This document shows, piece after piece, positions 10,711 through 20,381 of a stretch of 64,000 nucleotides of DNA. Where the stretch lies: NCBI RefSeq assembly GCF_000622405.1, contig NZ_JASF01000005.1:1860001-1924000 (forward strand). Direction: 5' to 3'. How positions within the stretch are numbered: position 1 is the stretch's first letter; each line of letters starts with the position of its first letter. The notes beneath the pieces are model-generated. The model was not told the origin of the DNA. It did no database searches and saw only the letters and a list, made by a program, of their open reading frames with translations. The stretch comes from Sulfitobacter donghicola DSW-25 = KCTC 12864 = JCM 14565 (GTDB lineage: Bacteria; Pseudomonadota; Alphaproteobacteria; Rhodobacterales; Rhodobacteraceae). A program made the translations under genes and the position numbers.

Positions 10711-12831
10711 ATGGCACGCGACTATCCCCTCGACCTGTATCGCAACTTTGGTATCATCGCGCACATCGATGCGGGTAAAACCACATGTTCCGAACGTATT
10801 CTGTACTATACTGGTAAAGAGCATAACATCGGCGAAGTGCACGATGGTGCGGCAACAATGGACTGGATGGAGCAAGAGCAGGAACGGGGTATTACAATTA
10901 CTTCCGCTGCGACAACGACATTCTGGGAACGTACCGAAGACGGCAAAACGCCAGATTCTCCCAAGCACCGCATGAACATCATCGACACACCAGGTCACGT
11001 TGACTTCACCATCGAAGTTGAACGTTCCTTGGCGGTTCTCGATGGCGCGGTTACTGTTCTTGACGGTAACGCCGGTGTTGAGCCACAGACCGAAACAGTT
11101 TGGCGTCAGGCCGACCGCTACAAAGTTCCACGTATTGTTTTCGTAAACAAAATGGACAAAATCGGCGCGGACTTCTTCAACTGTGTTGCACAGATCGAAG
11201 AGCGCACAGGCGCGACGGCTGTTCCAATCGGTGTTCCAATCGGTGCTGAAACCGAACTCGAAGGCCTTGTTGACCTCGTGACCATGGAAGAGTGGGTTTA
11301 TGAGGGTGAAGACCTTGGCGCGACATGGCAGAAACGCCCGATCCGTGCTGATCTTCAGGACATGGCCAACGAATGGCGTGGCAAAATGATCGAAGCTGCG
11401 GTTGAAATGGATGATGACGCCATGGAAGCCTATCTGATGGACGGCACAGAGCCTGACGTCGACACGCTTCGCAAGCTGATCCGCAAAGGCTGCTTGTCGC
11501 TGTCCTTCGTTCCAGTTTTGGGCGGTTCCGCGTTCAAAAACAAAGGCGTTCAGCCACTTCTCAACGCTGTTGTTGACTACCTGCCGAGCCCGCTCGACGT
11601 TGTTGACTACATGGGCTTTAAGCCAGGCGATGAGACAGAAACACGTGACATCCCGCGCCGCGCGGACGATGAAATGGCGTTCTCTGGCCTTGCCTTCAAA
11701 ATCATGAACGACCCCTTTGTTGGCTCGTTGACCTTCACACGCATCTACTCTGGTACGCTGAACAAAGGCGACACGCTTTTGAACTCCACCAAAGGTCGTA
11801 AAGAACGTGTTGGTCGTATGATGATGATGCACGCCATCGACCGTGAAGAAATCACCGAAGCATTCGCGGGTGACATCATCGCGCTTGCCGGTCTGAAAGA
11901 CACCACAACAGGTGACACGCTTTGCGCGGTTAACGATCCTGTGGTTCTGGAAACAATGACCTTCCCTGATCCGGTTATCGAGATCGCGGTTGAGCCTAAA
12001 ACCAAGGCTGACCAAGAGAAAATGGGCATTGGCCTCCAGCGTCTTGCAGCAGAAGATCCATCTTTCCGCGTTGAGACTGATCTGGAATCCGGTCAGACCA
12101 TCATGAAGGGCATGGGCGAACTTCACCTCGACATCCTCGTGGACCGTCTGAAGCGCGAATTCAAAGTTGAAGCCAACATTGGTGCACCTCAGGTAGCCTA
12201 CCGTGAGACGATCTCACGCGAAGCAGAAATCACCTACACGCACAAGAAACAGTCCGGTGGTTCTGGTCAGTTTGCTGAAGTGAAGATGATCCTGATGCCA
12301 ACCGAGCCAGGCGAAGGTTACTCCTTTGAATCCCGCATCGTTGGTGGTGCTGTTCCAAAGGAATACATCCCGGGCGTTGAAAAAGGCATTCAATCCGTTA
12401 TGGATAGCGGTCCTCTCGCGGGCTTCCCCGTTATCGACTTCAAGGTTGCCTTGATCGACGGTAAGTTCCACGACGTTGACTCCTCTGTGCTGGCGTTTGA
12501 AATCGCTGCACGTATGGGCATGCGTGAAGGCATGAAGAAGGCTGGCGCGAAAATGCTTGAGCCAATCATGAAAGTCGAAGTGATCACACCAGAAGAATAC
12601 ACTGGTGGTATCATCGGCGACCTGACTTCACGTCGCGGTCAGGTACAGGGTCAGGACACACGCGGTAACGCGATTGCCATCGACGCCTTCGTGCCGCTGG
12701 CCAACATGTTCGGCTACATCAACACGCTTCGCTCCATGTCTTCGGGCCGCGCGAACTTTACGATGCAGTTTGACCACTACGAAGGTGTTCCACAGAACAT
12801 CTCCGACGAGATCCAAGCGAAATTTGCTTAA
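10711..12831 (+). CDS. fusA: Elongation factor G
   Basis: EF-G (706 aa) is the GTPase that drives translocation and, with RRF, ribosome recycling. The GTP motifs are complete: G1 AHIDAGKTT near residue 17, the G2 region [12 protein letters not shown]3 DTPGHVDF and G4 NKMDK. Domain IV and the C-terminal domain follow ([27 protein letters not shown]). AGGAAG precedes the ATG. Length and order are standard for the third gene of the str operon. Confidence 0.98.
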   Translation: MARDYPLDLYRNFGIIAHIDAGKTTCSERILYYTGKEHNIGEVHDGAATMDWMEQEQERGITITSAATTTFWERTEDGKTPDSPKHRMNIIDTPGHVDFTIEVERSLAVLDGAVTVLDGNAGVEPQTETVWRQADRYKVPRIVFVNKMDKIGADFFNCVAQIEERTGATAVPIGVPIGAETELEGLVDLVTMEEWVYEGEDLGATWQKRPIRADLQDMANEWRGKMIEAAVEMDDDAMEAYLMDGTEPDVDTLRKLIRKGCLSLSFVPVLGGSAFKNKGVQPLLNAVVDYLPSPLDVVDYMGFKPGDETETRDIPRRADDEMAFSGLAFKIMNDPFVGSLTFTRIYSGTLNKGDTLLNSTKGRKERVGRMMMMHAIDREEITEAFAGDIIALAGLKDTTTGDTLCAVNDPVVLETMTFPDPVIEIAVEPKTKADQEKMGIGLQRLAAEDPSFRVETDLESGQTIMKGMGELHLDILVDRLKREFKVEANIGAPQVAYRETISREAEITYTHKKQSGGSGQFAEVKMILMPTEPGEGYSFESRIVGGAVPKEYIPGVEKGIQSVMDSGPLAGFPVIDFKVALIDGKFHDVDSSVLAFEIAARMGMREGMKKAGAKMLEPIMKVEVITPEEYTGGIIGDLTSRRGQVQGQDTRGNAIAIDAFVPLANMFGYINTLRSMSSGRANFTMQFDHYEGVPQNISDEIQAKFA

Positions 12832-12838
12832 CACTGGA

Positions 12839-12863
12839 TGGCGCGCAAACAACTTGCGCGCCA
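12839..12863. promoter_or_regulatory. fusA-tuf intercistronic hairpin
   Basis: TGGCGCGCAA (12839-12848) and TTGCGCGCCA (12854-12863) form a perfect 10-bp stem with an ACAAC loop in the 68-base fusA-tuf gap. It lacks a T-tract, so it is more likely an RNA processing or stability element than a terminator. Confidence 0.6.
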
Positions 12864-12899
12864 CTCCCCCTGAAATTTGAACATTAAGGAGCCAACACC

Positions 12900-14075
12900 A
12901 TGGCAAAGGAAAAGTTTGAACGTACCAAACCACACGTCAACATCGGCACAATTGGCCACGTTGACCACGGTAAGACGACACTGACAGCAGCGATCACCAA
13001 GTATTTTGGTGACTTCAAAGCGTACGACCAGATTGATGGCGCGCCAGAAGAAAAAGCACGTGGTATCACGATCTCTACAGCGCACGTTGAGTATGAAACA
13101 GCAGACCGCCACTATGCGCACGTTGATTGCCCAGGTCACGCTGACTATGTGAAAAACATGATCACTGGTGCTGCGCAGATGGACGGCGCGATCCTGGTTG
13201 TGAACGCGGCCGATGGCCCAATGCCACAGACACGTGAGCACATCCTTTTGGGCCGCCAGGTTGGCATCCCATACATGGTTGTTTTCATGAACAAAGTTGA
13301 CCAGGTAGACGACGAAGAGCTGCTGGAACTGGTTGAAATGGAAATCCGTGAACTGCTGTCCTCTTACGAGTACCCAGGCGACGACATTCCAGTAATCGCA
13401 GGTTCCGCTTTGGCGGCGATGGAAGGTAACAACCCAGAAATCGGCGAAGAAGCGATCAAGAAATTGATGGCGGCTGTTGATGAGTACATCCCAACACCTG
13501 CACGTGCTGTTGACCAGCCGTTCCTGATGCCGGTTGAGGACGTGTTCTCGATCTCTGGCCGTGGTACAGTTGTTACAGGCCGTGTTGAGCGTGGCGTAAT
13601 CAATGTTGGCGACAGCATCGAAATCGTTGGTATCCGTGACACCACAACAACGACCTGCACAGGCGTTGAAATGTTCCGCAAGCTGCTGGACAGCGGTGAA
13701 GCGGGCGACAACATCGGCGCATTGCTGCGCGGCGTTGACCGTGACGGTGTTGAGCGTGGCCAGGTTCTTTGTAAGCCAGGTTCGGTTAACCCACACACGA
13801 AGTTCGAAGCAGAAGCCTATATTCTGACCAAAGAAGAAGGCGGTCGTCACACCCCATTCTTCGCGAACTACCGTCCACAGTTCTACTTCCGTACAACAGA
13901 CGTTACGGGCACAGTTCAGCTGCCAGAAGGCACTGAAATGGTTATGCCTGGTGACAACCTGAAGTTCGACGTTGAACTGATCGCGCCAATCGCGATGGAG
14001 CAGGGCCTGCGCTTTGCGATCCGCGAAGGTGGCCGTACCGTTGGTGCGGGCGTTGTATCCAAAATCACTGAGTAA
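12900..14075 (+). CDS. tuf: Elongation factor Tu
   Basis: EF-Tu (391 aa) delivers aminoacyl-tRNA to the ribosome as the GTP complex. G1 is GHVDHGKTT near residue 18, the effector region reads [16 protein letters not shown]3 is DCPGHADY and G4 is NKVDQVDD. Domain 2 ([16 protein letters not shown]) and domain 3 follow at normal lengths. It is the last gene of the str operon, with a strong ribosome site (AAGGAG) and a terminator about 40 bases after the stop. Rhodobacterales often carry a second tuf copy, which would lie outside this window. Confidence 0.98.
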   Translation: MAKEKFERTKPHVNIGTIGHVDHGKTTLTAAITKYFGDFKAYDQIDGAPEEKARGITISTAHVEYETADRHYAHVDCPGHADYVKNMITGAAQMDGAILVVNAADGPMPQTREHILLGRQVGIPYMVVFMNKVDQVDDEELLELVEMEIRELLSSYEYPGDDIPVIAGSALAAMEGNNPEIGEEAIKKLMAAVDEYIPTPARAVDQPFLMPVEDVFSISGRGTVVTGRVERGVINVGDSIEIVGIRDTTTTTCTGVEMFRKLLDSGEAGDNIGALLRGVDRDGVERGQVLCKPGSVNPHTKFEAEAYILTKEEGGRHTPFFANYRPQFYFRTTDVTGTVQLPEGTEMVMPGDNLKFDVELIAPIAMEQGLRFAIREGGRTVGAGVVSKITE

Positions 14076-14117
14076 GCTGCTCTGGCCGCAAGGCCTGACA
14101 TGCGAACTTAGCCAAGC

Positions 14118-14147
14118 AAAGGCCGTCCCTAGGGGCGGCCTTTGTTG
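14118..14147 (+). terminator. Intrinsic terminator after tuf
   Basis: AAAGGCCGTCCCT (14118-14130) pairs with AGGGGCGGCCTTT (14131-14143), with one internal G-T pair, and is followed by a short T-rich stretch (TTTGTTG). It ends the str operon. Confidence 0.85.
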
Positions 14148-14557
14148 CGTTTGTGGGAGGCGCATGTTGGCGTGAGTAGATTAGTGTCCGTAATTTGGCG
14201 GCTTGTTGTAGCGCTGTAGCGTAGTCCTATTTTGCACTGTGGTCGGCTCAGAGACCTTTGGCATCTGGCTAGGATTGAGGTGAATTTTTGAGGGCGCCTA
14301 ACAGGTTGTTTACTGCAGCGGAATCTGGCCCCTGTTTTCGTTGCGTAACCAACGACCTCGTGGGGGAACGCAAGTGGTTCGGCATAAGTCGTTGCACAAA
14401 TTTTCGTTTCGCTCTGGGCTAACAGGATGTCTGCGGGAAAAAGGGTTTTAACCTTGCGAGGCCCCGAGCGAGTGAAAGCTTTTGCGGTCCGCGCCTTTTC
14501 GCCATGACAATAGTGAACGAGGAAAGGTAGATCGAAATCCCTTTGGAATCGAAAGGA
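14129..14557 (-). pseudogene. Gene-free stretch with a 142-codon open frame lacking ATG/GTG/TTG
   Basis: This stretch between the tuf terminator and the desaturase terminator has no ordinary gene. On the minus strand one frame stays open from just inside a TGA at 14558-14560 to a TAG at 14129-14131, about 142 codons. It contains no ATG, GTG or TTG. Its translation is not low-complexity and includes FPADILLAQSETKI and YAEPLAFPHEVVGY. Frame A of the same strand begins MAKRRGPQK but stops after 28 codons. On the RNA level the plus strand can form several stems (14299-14336, 14340-14355, 14411-14469). It may be a decayed or start-less gene, a dispersed roseobacter element, or a structured RNA. 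I recognise none of these with certainty. Confidence 0.3.
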
Positions 14558-14584
14558 TCAATCATATTTTCTGAAACAGCCTAA

Positions 14585-14620
14585 ATGAAAAAGGGCCACC
14601 TATTGGCGGCCCTTTTTCAT
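14585..14620. terminator. Bidirectional terminator (desaturase side)
   Basis: ATGAAAAAGGGCC pairs with GGCCCTTTTTCAT, with CC/GG pairs closing a TATT loop. The stem has A-runs on one side and T-runs on the other, so it can terminate in both directions. It lies 34 bases past the stop of the minus-strand desaturase and also closes the gene-free stretch on the plus strand. Confidence 0.85.
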
Positions 14621-14653
14621 TTTGTCAGCTGGGTTAACCGCTGGATTACTGGA

Positions 14654-15691
14654 TTAAGTTGTCGGCACGGCCCGCGCTTCTGCGAAAGACAGCAGGCGCT
14701 TGGACTTTTCATCCCACAGGTGCAGGCGCGCGTTGGCAAAGCTTTCGCGCAGAGTCATCCGGTTCATATCCGCGAGGCTTCCATGGTCACGCAGGACTTC
14801 TGGGAGGCGGTAAAAGGGGATGCGGCTGTACAGGTGGTGAACATGGTGGATGCCGATATTCGCGCTTAACCATTGTAGCACGGAGGGCAGCACGTAGTGT
14901 GAGCTGCCTTGCAGGGCGGCTTCGTGCAGATCCCAGTCTTCATCGGCTTCCCAAAGTGTGGTTTCGAACTGGTGCTGCACATAGAACAGCCAGACGCCCG
15001 CAGTTGCGGCCAGTAGTGTAGAGGGTACGAAGATCAAAAGGATCGGCATCAACCCGCCAAAATACCAGATCGTAACCAGTGCGGCGATGATCGCGGCGTT
15101 GGTGGTCATCGCGCTAACCCAGTATTTAGCTTTTTCAGTCAGACCCAACGGCAAGCGGTTCTGCAAGAAAAACAGATACCCTGGCCCCAAGCCAAACAAA
15201 ACAACGGGGTGGCGATATAGGCGATAGCGGAACTGTTTGTAGGGGCTGAGCGCCTTGTATTCAGCGACGGTTAGCGTGGCGATGTCACCAATTCCACGAC
15301 GGCCTAGGTTTCCTGATCCGCTATGGTGGATTGAATGGGATCGGCGCCAAACGTCATAGGGCGTAAGGGTCAGCACCCCCAAAACGCGACCAACCCAATC
15401 GCTCAGGGCGCGCCCTTTGAAAAAGGATGCGTGGCCGCAATCATGCTGAATAGCAAAGAGGCGCAATAGGAACGCTGCATTGCACAAAGAGATTGCCAGC
15501 GTGAGCCAAGCGCTGATGGAAAGCGCCCACCATGCCAAGGCCCAAAGGCCAACAAATGGGCCTATGGTTACGCCGAGCTCGTAAAAACTCCGCCATGTGT
15601 TTGGCTCGCGATAGCGAGCGAGGACTTTGACCCAATCACGTGCGCGCGTTGGATCGGCGGTTTCGTCGATGTTACCGAAATGTTTGGTCAT
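14654..15691 (-). CDS. Membrane fatty-acid desaturase
   Basis: A 345-aa integral membrane di-iron desaturase/hydroxylase. All three histidine boxes that bind the iron pair are present: HDCGH near residue 84, HSIHH near residue 120 and HHVHH near residue 284. Paired hydrophobic segments lie before and after the second box. The ATG at 15691 (MTKHFGN) was chosen over an upstream ATG at 15784, which would add a Cys/Arg-rich non-family extension. It is likely to introduce a double bond into membrane acyl chains, with regiospecificity unknown. A carotenoid- or sphingolipid-type substrate is possible but less likely. The gene is alone, divergent from the S10 operon. Confidence 0.88.
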   Translation of the reverse strand: MTKHFGNIDETADPTRARDWVKVLARYREPNTWRSFYELGVTIGPFVGLWALAWWALSISAWLTLAISLCNAAFLLRLFAIQHDCGHASFFKGRALSDWVGRVLGVLTLTPYDVWRRSHSIHHSGSGNLGRRGIGDIATLTVAEYKALSPYKQFRYRLYRHPVVLFGLGPGYLFFLQNRLPLGLTEKAKYWVSAMTTNAAIIAALVTIWYFGGLMPILLIFVPSTLLAATAGVWLFYVQHQFETTLWEADEDWDLHEAALQGSSHYVLPSVLQWLSANIGIHHVHHLYSRIPFYRLPEVLRDHGSLADMNRMTLRESFANARLHLWDEKSKRLLSFAEARAVPTT

Positions 15692-16025
15692 GTGCCTGCT
15701 AACTTGTCGTTGTTGACAGCATAGATAGAGTATTCCTCTCCTTGAACAACTTCTAAAGATGCTCCCAAAATTAAGAATTCGCAAAGAATGGAAGATTTTC
15801 TACTTTAGCGGCAAGATTTCGCTAAAAACGCGACGATCTGACGCCTGCAAATTATGCGTGTGCGCTTTTCGCGGCGTAAAAGCGATTAAAGTAAATGCCA
15901 ATGGCTCGTACATTGGCGGTTAGATTTTCATAGCCCCAGTTTTGCCCGTCTTAGGCGTTTGGGCGGGCAGTGTTTGGCTAAAAACGGTGATCTGCATTTA
16001 CAGCGGGAATAGGGGCAATCCGCTC

Positions 16026-16054
16026 TTGCCACAGCGGGCGACTCGGCCTATACG
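16026..16054 (+). promoter_or_regulatory. Promoter of the S10 operon
   Basis: TTGCCA (16026-16031), a 17-base spacer and TATACG (16049-16054) precede rpsJ by about 125 bases. The spacer contains GGGCGACTC, which is also in the str promoter spacer. The rest of 15692-16025 holds only the divergent desaturase upstream region, and I see no gene in it. Confidence 0.65.
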
Positions 16055-16178
16055 CCCCCTATTGATCGGGGTGTGCCATTGGCGTGCCCCGTTTACGTTA
16101 GACTAAAGCGCGAAGAGGGTGCGCGATGAGCGTGCGTCCTCCAATCCGTCTCCATCCCGAAGATAAGGGATTTGTATT

Positions 16179-16496
16179 ATGGCTGCTAGCCAAAACATCC
16201 GCATTCGCCTCAAGGCGTTTGACTATCGGGTGCTTGATGCCTCCACACAGGAAATCGTCAACACCGCAAAGCGCACAGGCGCTTCTGTTCGCGGCCCAAT
16301 TCCGCTGCCGAACAAAATCGAAAAATTCACCGTTCTACGTGGTCCACACGTTGACAAAAAATCCCGTGACCAGTTCGAGATCCGCACGCACAAGCGCATG
16401 CTGGATATCGTTGATCCGACTCCCCAGACCGTTGACGCGCTGATGAAGCTCGACCTCGCCGCTGGTGTTGATGTCGAGATCAAGCTGCAGTCATAA
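16179..16496 (+). CDS. rpsJ: 30S ribosomal protein S10
   Basis: S10 (105 aa) binds the 3' domain of 16S rRNA and, as NusE, joins the antitermination complex. It reads [20 protein letters not shown], with the typical [35 protein letters not shown] blocks, and ends in a conserved VDVEIKL tail. AAGGGA (16165-16170) is the ribosome site. It is the first gene of the S10 operon. Confidence 0.98.
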   Translation: MAASQNIRIRLKAFDYRVLDASTQEIVNTAKRTGASVRGPIPLPNKIEKFTVLRGPHVDKKSRDQFEIRTHKRMLDIVDPTPQTVDALMKLDLAAGVDVEIKLQS

Positions 16497-16514
16497 GCGT
16501 AGGAGGGTAATACT

Positions 16515-17249
16515 ATGTTGCGCTCAGGCGTTATTGCAAAAAAGATGGGCATGACCCGTCTGTTCATGGAAGACGGCAAGCAGATCCCTGTAACCGTTCT
16601 TCAGCTCGATAACCTTCAGGTTGTTGCACAGCGTACAATCGAAAAGGACGGCTATGTTGCTGTTCAGCTCGGTGCTGGCACAGCAAAAGCAAAGCGTACA
16701 TCCAAAGCGATGCGCGGCCACTTTGCTGCTGCAAAGGTTGAACCAAAGCGCAAAGTTGCAGAATTCCGCGTTGACGCGGATGCGATGATTGCTGTTGGCG
16801 AAGAGATCGTTGCAGATCACTACTTCGCTGGTCAGTACGTTGACGTTGCAGGCACTTCTATCGGTAAAGGTTTTGCCGGTGCGATGAAGCGTCACAACTT
16901 TGGCGGTCTTCGCGCGACACACGGTGTTTCGATCTCTCACCGTTCGCACGGTTCCACAGGTCAGTGTCAGGATCCTGGTAAGGTTTTCAAAGGCAAGAAA
17001 ATGGCCGGACACATGGGCGCAGCCCGCGTGACAACCATGAACCTGCAAGTTGTCAAAACTGACACCGCTCGCGGCTTGATCATGGTCAAAGGCGCTGTTC
17101 CAGGTTCCAAAGGTGGTTGGGTGACAGTTAAGGATGCGGTTAAGAAACCGTTCCCTGAAAACGCTGTTGTTCCTGCTGCTCTGAAATCCGCAGCTGCTCC
17201 TGCAGCTGAAGCACCCGCAGAAACACCTGCGGAAGGTGGTGAAGCATGA
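16515..17249 (+). CDS. rplC: 50S ribosomal protein L3
   Basis: L3 (244 aa) is an early 50S assembly protein near the peptidyl-transferase centre. It starts [17 protein letters not shown] and contains [15 protein letters not shown] and [28 protein letters not shown], with the glutamine that PrmB methylates in other bacteria. The C-terminus carries an Ala/Pro/Glu-rich tail of about 25 residues beyond the E. coli length, common in alphaproteobacteria. Its stop overlaps the rplD start by four bases (ATGA). Confidence 0.97.
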   Translation: MLRSGVIAKKMGMTRLFMEDGKQIPVTVLQLDNLQVVAQRTIEKDGYVAVQLGAGTAKAKRTSKAMRGHFAAAKVEPKRKVAEFRVDADAMIAVGEEIVADHYFAGQYVDVAGTSIGKGFAGAMKRHNFGGLRATHGVSISHRSHGSTGQCQDPGKVFKGKKMAGHMGAARVTTMNLQVVKTDTARGLIMVKGAVPGSKGGWVTVKDAVKKPFPENAVVPAALKSAAAPAAEAPAETPAEGGEA

Positions 17250-17863
17250 AACTAGACGTTATCAAACTAGACGGCGGTAAAGCCGGTTCGGTTGATCTGG
17301 ACGAGGCCCTGTTCGGTCTTGAGCCACGTGCCGACATCCTGCACCGTGTTGTGCGCTGGCAGCGTAACAACGCGCAAGCGGGTACGCACAAGGTGAAAAC
17401 ACGCCGCGAAGTCAGCTATTCCACCAAAAAGATCTATCGCCAAAAAGGCACTGGTGGCGCACGCCACGGCGCCCGCTCGGCTCCGATCTTTCGTGGGGGC
17501 GGTATCTACAAGGGTCCAACACCTCGTAGCCACGGCCACGAGTTGACCAAGAAGTTCCGCAAATTGGGTCTGCGTCATGCACTCTCCGCAAAGGCAAAAG
17601 CCGGCGCGTTGGTCATCATCGACGATGCAGCATCCGACGGGAAAACATCCGCACTGGCCAAGCAGGTTTCTGCATTGGGTTGGAAGCGGGCGTTGATCAT
17701 TGACGGTGCATCCGTGAATGAGAACTTCCTACAAGCCGCGCGCAACATTGACGGTCTGGATATCCTGCCAACAATGGGCGCAAACGTATACGACATCCTC
17801 AAGCGTGACACACTTGTGATCACCAAAGCGGGGATTGAAGCACTGGAGGCCCGTTTGAAATGA
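17246..17863 (+). CDS. rplD: 50S ribosomal protein L4
   Basis: L4 (205 aa) lines the peptide exit tunnel. In gammaproteobacteria it represses the S10 operon. The conserved loop that reaches the tunnel ([20 protein letters not shown]) is intact, and the globular part ends [14 protein letters not shown]. It overlaps both neighbours by four bases, so rplC, rplD and rplW are translationally coupled. Confidence 0.98.
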   Translation: MKLDVIKLDGGKAGSVDLDEALFGLEPRADILHRVVRWQRNNAQAGTHKVKTRREVSYSTKKIYRQKGTGGARHGARSAPIFRGGGIYKGPTPRSHGHELTKKFRKLGLRHALSAKAKAGALVIIDDAASDGKTSALAKQVSALGWKRALIIDGASVNENFLQAARNIDGLDILPTMGANVYDILKRDTLVITKAGIEALEARLK

Positions 17864-18156
17864 GCGCGAAGCCAGAACATTACGACGTGATCCGCAAGCC
17901 GATCATCACCGAAAAAGCGACAATGGCATCTGAGAACAATGCCGTCGTTTTCGAAGTGGCGATCGACAGCAACAAGCCAATGATCAAAGAAGCTGTTGAA
18001 GCTCTCTTTGGTGTAAAAGTGAAGGCCGTGAACACGACCATCACCAAAGGTAAAGTAAAGCGCTTCCGCGGTCAGCTGGGCACACGTAAAGACGTGAAAA
18101 AAGCCTATGTGACGCTGGAAGAAGGCAACACGATCGACGTATCCACTGGTCTGTAA
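17860..18156 (+). CDS. rplW: 50S ribosomal protein L23
   Basis: L23 (98 aa) sits at the tunnel exit and docks SRP and trigger factor. It shows the family pattern [14 protein letters not shown] at the N-terminus and [21 protein letters not shown] in the middle. Here it is the last gene of its transcription block. In most bacteria rplB follows directly, but here a terminator and two accessory genes intervene. Confidence 0.98.
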   Translation: MSAKPEHYDVIRKPIITEKATMASENNAVVFEVAIDSNKPMIKEAVEALFGVKVKAVNTTITKGKVKRFRGQLGTRKDVKKAYVTLEEGNTIDVSTGL

Positions 18157-18181
18157 AGACTAGTCATATACTGTAAATTAG

Positions 18182-18213
18182 AACCCCAGTCTCTTGCGAG
18201 GCTGGGGTTTTTT
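18182..18213 (+). terminator. Intrinsic terminator after rplW
   Basis: AACCCCAG (18182-18189) pairs with CTGGGGTT (18202-18209), extended by CTC/GAG around the loop, and is followed by six T. It cuts the S10 operon between rplW and rplB. Confidence 0.92.
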
Positions 18214-18272
18214 CATTTGCGTTTGAACCGTGCTTGGGGGAGCGTAGGAAAACGAAATCAAGGGGCCAAGAA

Positions 18273-19190
18273 ATGTTTCGCAAGTTCTCTCTTCTTTCTG
18301 CCGCGGCATTGTCGCTTTGTCTGAGTTCTGGTTTCGTCGCAGCGCATGAGGATCATGACCACGGTGACGAAGACCCGAATGCGCCTATTGGCGAGGCGGT
18401 CCATGACCTCCCCCTGTTCGACGCCCATATTCACTACAAGGAGCCTGCATGGGGGCCATACCCCGTTGAAAAGGTGATCCGCCTGATGGACAACTCTGGT
18501 GTGGCGATGGGGCTTGTCTCTTCTACGCCGGACGAAGGCACGATCGAGCTGTGGAAATACGCGCCTAACCGCATCGTGCCCGAATTGCGCCCCTATCATG
18601 GGGAAGCGAACTCCTCCAATTGGACGCATGTGCACGGGATGGAGAGCTACCTCAATGAGCGGCTCGAGAAATACCCCCATCAAGGCATCGGAGAGTTCCA
18701 CATCCGCAGCCGTAAAATGTGGGATCGGGTTCTGTTTAAAAGCATCATTAACACAGCCAAAGAGCGCGACCTGTTTCTTCATGTTCATTCCGGCGCCGCG
18801 CCCATTCGCTGGCTGTACGGTTTGGACAAAGACGTCAAAATCATCTGGGCCCATGCGGGTTTAGGAGAGCCGCCCAGCACGGTTTATAAGACCATGAAGA
18901 AATACCCAAATCTGGTTGCAGATACCTCTTTGCGAGAGCTGGCAATCCTTGGCCGCGGTGACGATCTGGACCCTGAATGGAAAAAGATCGTTTATGACTT
19001 TCAAGATCGTTTGATGATCGGCAGCGATACATGGGTGAACGAGCAATGGGACCGCTATGACAATATCATGGCCTCCAACCGCGCATGGCTTGCCAAACTG
19101 CCCCGCTCGATCGCTGAAAAAATCGCATATCGCAACGCTGAGCGGTATTTTGGACAAGATATCCATATGGGGCTGATCGGAAAACGTTGA
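18273..19190 (+). CDS. Exported amidohydrolase-family protein
   Basis: A 305-aa protein with a Sec signal peptide (MFRKFSLLSAAALSLC..., cleavage near VAA/HE) and a His/Asp-rich mature N-terminus (HEDHDHGDED) that could hold metal. The mature part looks like an amidohydrolase-2-type TIM barrel: the metal-binding DAHIH, later HVHSG and WAHAG histidines, and a GSDTW aspartate. This predicts a periplasmic metal-dependent hydrolase or decarboxylase-like enzyme. The substrate is unknown. The ATG at 18273 is preferred because it directly starts the signal peptide. The gene lies inside what would be the rplW-rplB junction. Confidence 0.8.
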   Translation: MFRKFSLLSAAALSLCLSSGFVAAHEDHDHGDEDPNAPIGEAVHDLPLFDAHIHYKEPAWGPYPVEKVIRLMDNSGVAMGLVSSTPDEGTIELWKYAPNRIVPELRPYHGEANSSNWTHVHGMESYLNERLEKYPHQGIGEFHIRSRKMWDRVLFKSIINTAKERDLFLHVHSGAAPIRWLYGLDKDVKIIWAHAGLGEPPSTVYKTMKKYPNLVADTSLRELAILGRGDDLDPEWKKIVYDFQDRLMIGSDTWVNEQWDRYDNIMASNRAWLAKLPRSIAEKIAYRNAERYFGQDIHMGLIGKR

Positions 19191-19249
19191 ATTCCTAAGC
19201 TTTAGGGCTTCAGGTATACGAGGGGCTGGGATTTTTTGGAAAGATTGAG

Positions 19250-19276
19250 GGGCGTAGCTGTGAGGCTGCGCCCTTT
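19250..19276 (+). terminator. Possible terminator after the amidohydrolase gene
   Basis: GGGCGTAGC (19250-19258) pairs with GCTGCGCCC (19265-19273), one G-T pair included, and is followed by TTTACC. The T-run is weak. The rest of the 307-base gap 19191-19497 shows nothing else I can support. Confidence 0.4.
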
Positions 19277-19497
19277 ACCTTTCGTACCAAAGGGATCACC
19301 GTTAGGGACTGTGCGAATGGGCTGGTTGGTAAGGGGATCTATTTGGCCTCTATAGCGGTAAACGCTCTTTGTGGCTCTTTTCATATAGGATCAAACTTTG
19401 AGAGTTCGACAGGGTGGGCTTGATAAGGCCGCCTTTTGCGGGCACTTCCTCAACCAAGGAGGGAAGGGCTCTCTGATCAAACCGAAAGGGACGGGCT

Positions 19498-20199
19498 TTG
19501 AAATTTGGGAATTTATTTGGTGTTTTAGTGATCTCACTGGTGACAGGTTGCGGTGGAGATCTTGAGGTACGGGAAAGCCCGCAAGCATTGAGCCCGACCG
19601 GTTCTCAGTCACGTCAAGTTTTTCCAACTTCCGAAGGACAAGGGGCGATTGCTGCCCGTCCCTCACTAGGTGGTAATGGCGCTGTAGCTGTGTCTGCTGG
19701 TGCTGAGCAAGTGGCGACCTCTTCTAACCGTAAAAAATCTCGGCGAAGGGGGGCAAAAGGAACAACGGTGAAAATCGGAGAGATCACGGTGATTTGGGCC
19801 GATTTCACCAGTGTCTACTATAGAGGTTCATCTACATCAAAGCTTCCGGAAGGCGAGGGCGTCTATCTTTTCTCTCGAACCCTTCAATCTCTATACACGC
19901 TTCCGAATGGGGAGCAGGTGGATAGCAACCAATGTTATTCCAAGATGCTCCGCTCGACCGACCCTGTTCTTCAAAATGCATATTTGAAATGTTACAATAG
20001 CTCAGCAGCTAAGGACAATGCTGCCCAATCGGGTTTCCCGTTTCAAAAATTTGTCTCGTTGGCGCGCCAAGCCGTAACTGCTGAAGGGAGTTGCGAATGG
20101 CTAGGCTACGATCGCGGTTTTGATCTTTCAGTTCGGGCGGGGCTTGCCAGTGCCTCAGATGAAAGGCTCTTTTTTGCCAAGCTTCGGTGTGGCCGCTAG
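19498..20199 (+). CDS. Predicted lipoprotein, unknown function
   Basis: A 233-aa protein starting at TTG after AAAGGGACGGG. The N-terminus MKFGNLFGVLVISLVTGC is a lipoprotein signal with lipobox VTGC, so Cys18 would be lipidated. A low-complexity Ser/Pro/Gly linker and a basic patch (RKKSRRRGAKG) follow, and then a compact C-terminal domain with four cysteines (NQCYSK, LKCYNS, GSCEWL, LRCGR) that could form disulfides in the periplasm. I do not recognise the domain. It lies between the amidohydrolase and rplB, and its codon use looks less biased than the ribosomal genes. Confidence 0.7.
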   Translation: MKFGNLFGVLVISLVTGCGGDLEVRESPQALSPTGSQSRQVFPTSEGQGAIAARPSLGGNGAVAVSAGAEQVATSSNRKKSRRRGAKGTTVKIGEITVIWADFTSVYYRGSSTSKLPEGEGVYLFSRTLQSLYTLPNGEQVDSNQCYSKMLRSTDPVLQNAYLKCYNSSAAKDNAAQSGFPFQKFVSLARQAVTAEGSCEWLGYDRGFDLSVRAGLASASDERLFFAKLRCGR

Positions 20200-20218
20200 A
20201 AGAATAAGCGCAAGCGGC

Positions 20219-20247
20219 TTGACCCCATCCTCACCACACCCTAAAGA
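20219..20247 (+). promoter_or_regulatory. Candidate promoter for the rplB block
   Basis: TTGACC (20219-20224), a 17-base spacer and TAAAGA (20242-20247) resemble the rpsM promoter (TTGACC-17-TAAACA). The UUCG hairpin at 20261-20282 would then lie at the very 5' end of the transcript, which is odd. The call is tentative. Confidence 0.4.
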
Positions 20248-20260
20248 ACCCCATCGGCAC

Positions 20261-20292
20261 AGCCCCAGATTCGTCTGGGGCTTTGTTGTTGT
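20261..20292 (+). terminator. UUCG-loop hairpin upstream of rplB
   Basis: AGCCCCAGA (20261-20269) and TCTGGGGCT (20274-20282) form a perfect 9-bp stem capped by TTCG, followed by an interrupted T-run (TTGTTGTTGTT). It probably terminates the lipoprotein transcript. It may act as an attenuator if the promoter at 20219 is used. Confidence 0.75.
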
Positions 20293-20381
20293 TCGCAAGA
20301 ACATATCTACTGGGACCTTCGGGGCCCTCTAACCACAGCGGACCTACGGGGCCGCATACAAGCAAACGGAAGACAGAGAAC

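Noticed and set aside
14160..14585. tmRNA, RNase P RNA, 6S RNA or group I/II intron in the gene-free stretch
   Set aside because: No tag sequence, P4 core, domain V or other diagnostic element could be found, so no known class was named.
16126..16443. Short ORF MSVRPPIRLH overlapping rpsJ
   Set aside because: It runs into rpsJ in another frame and has no ribosome site; treated as leader coincidence.
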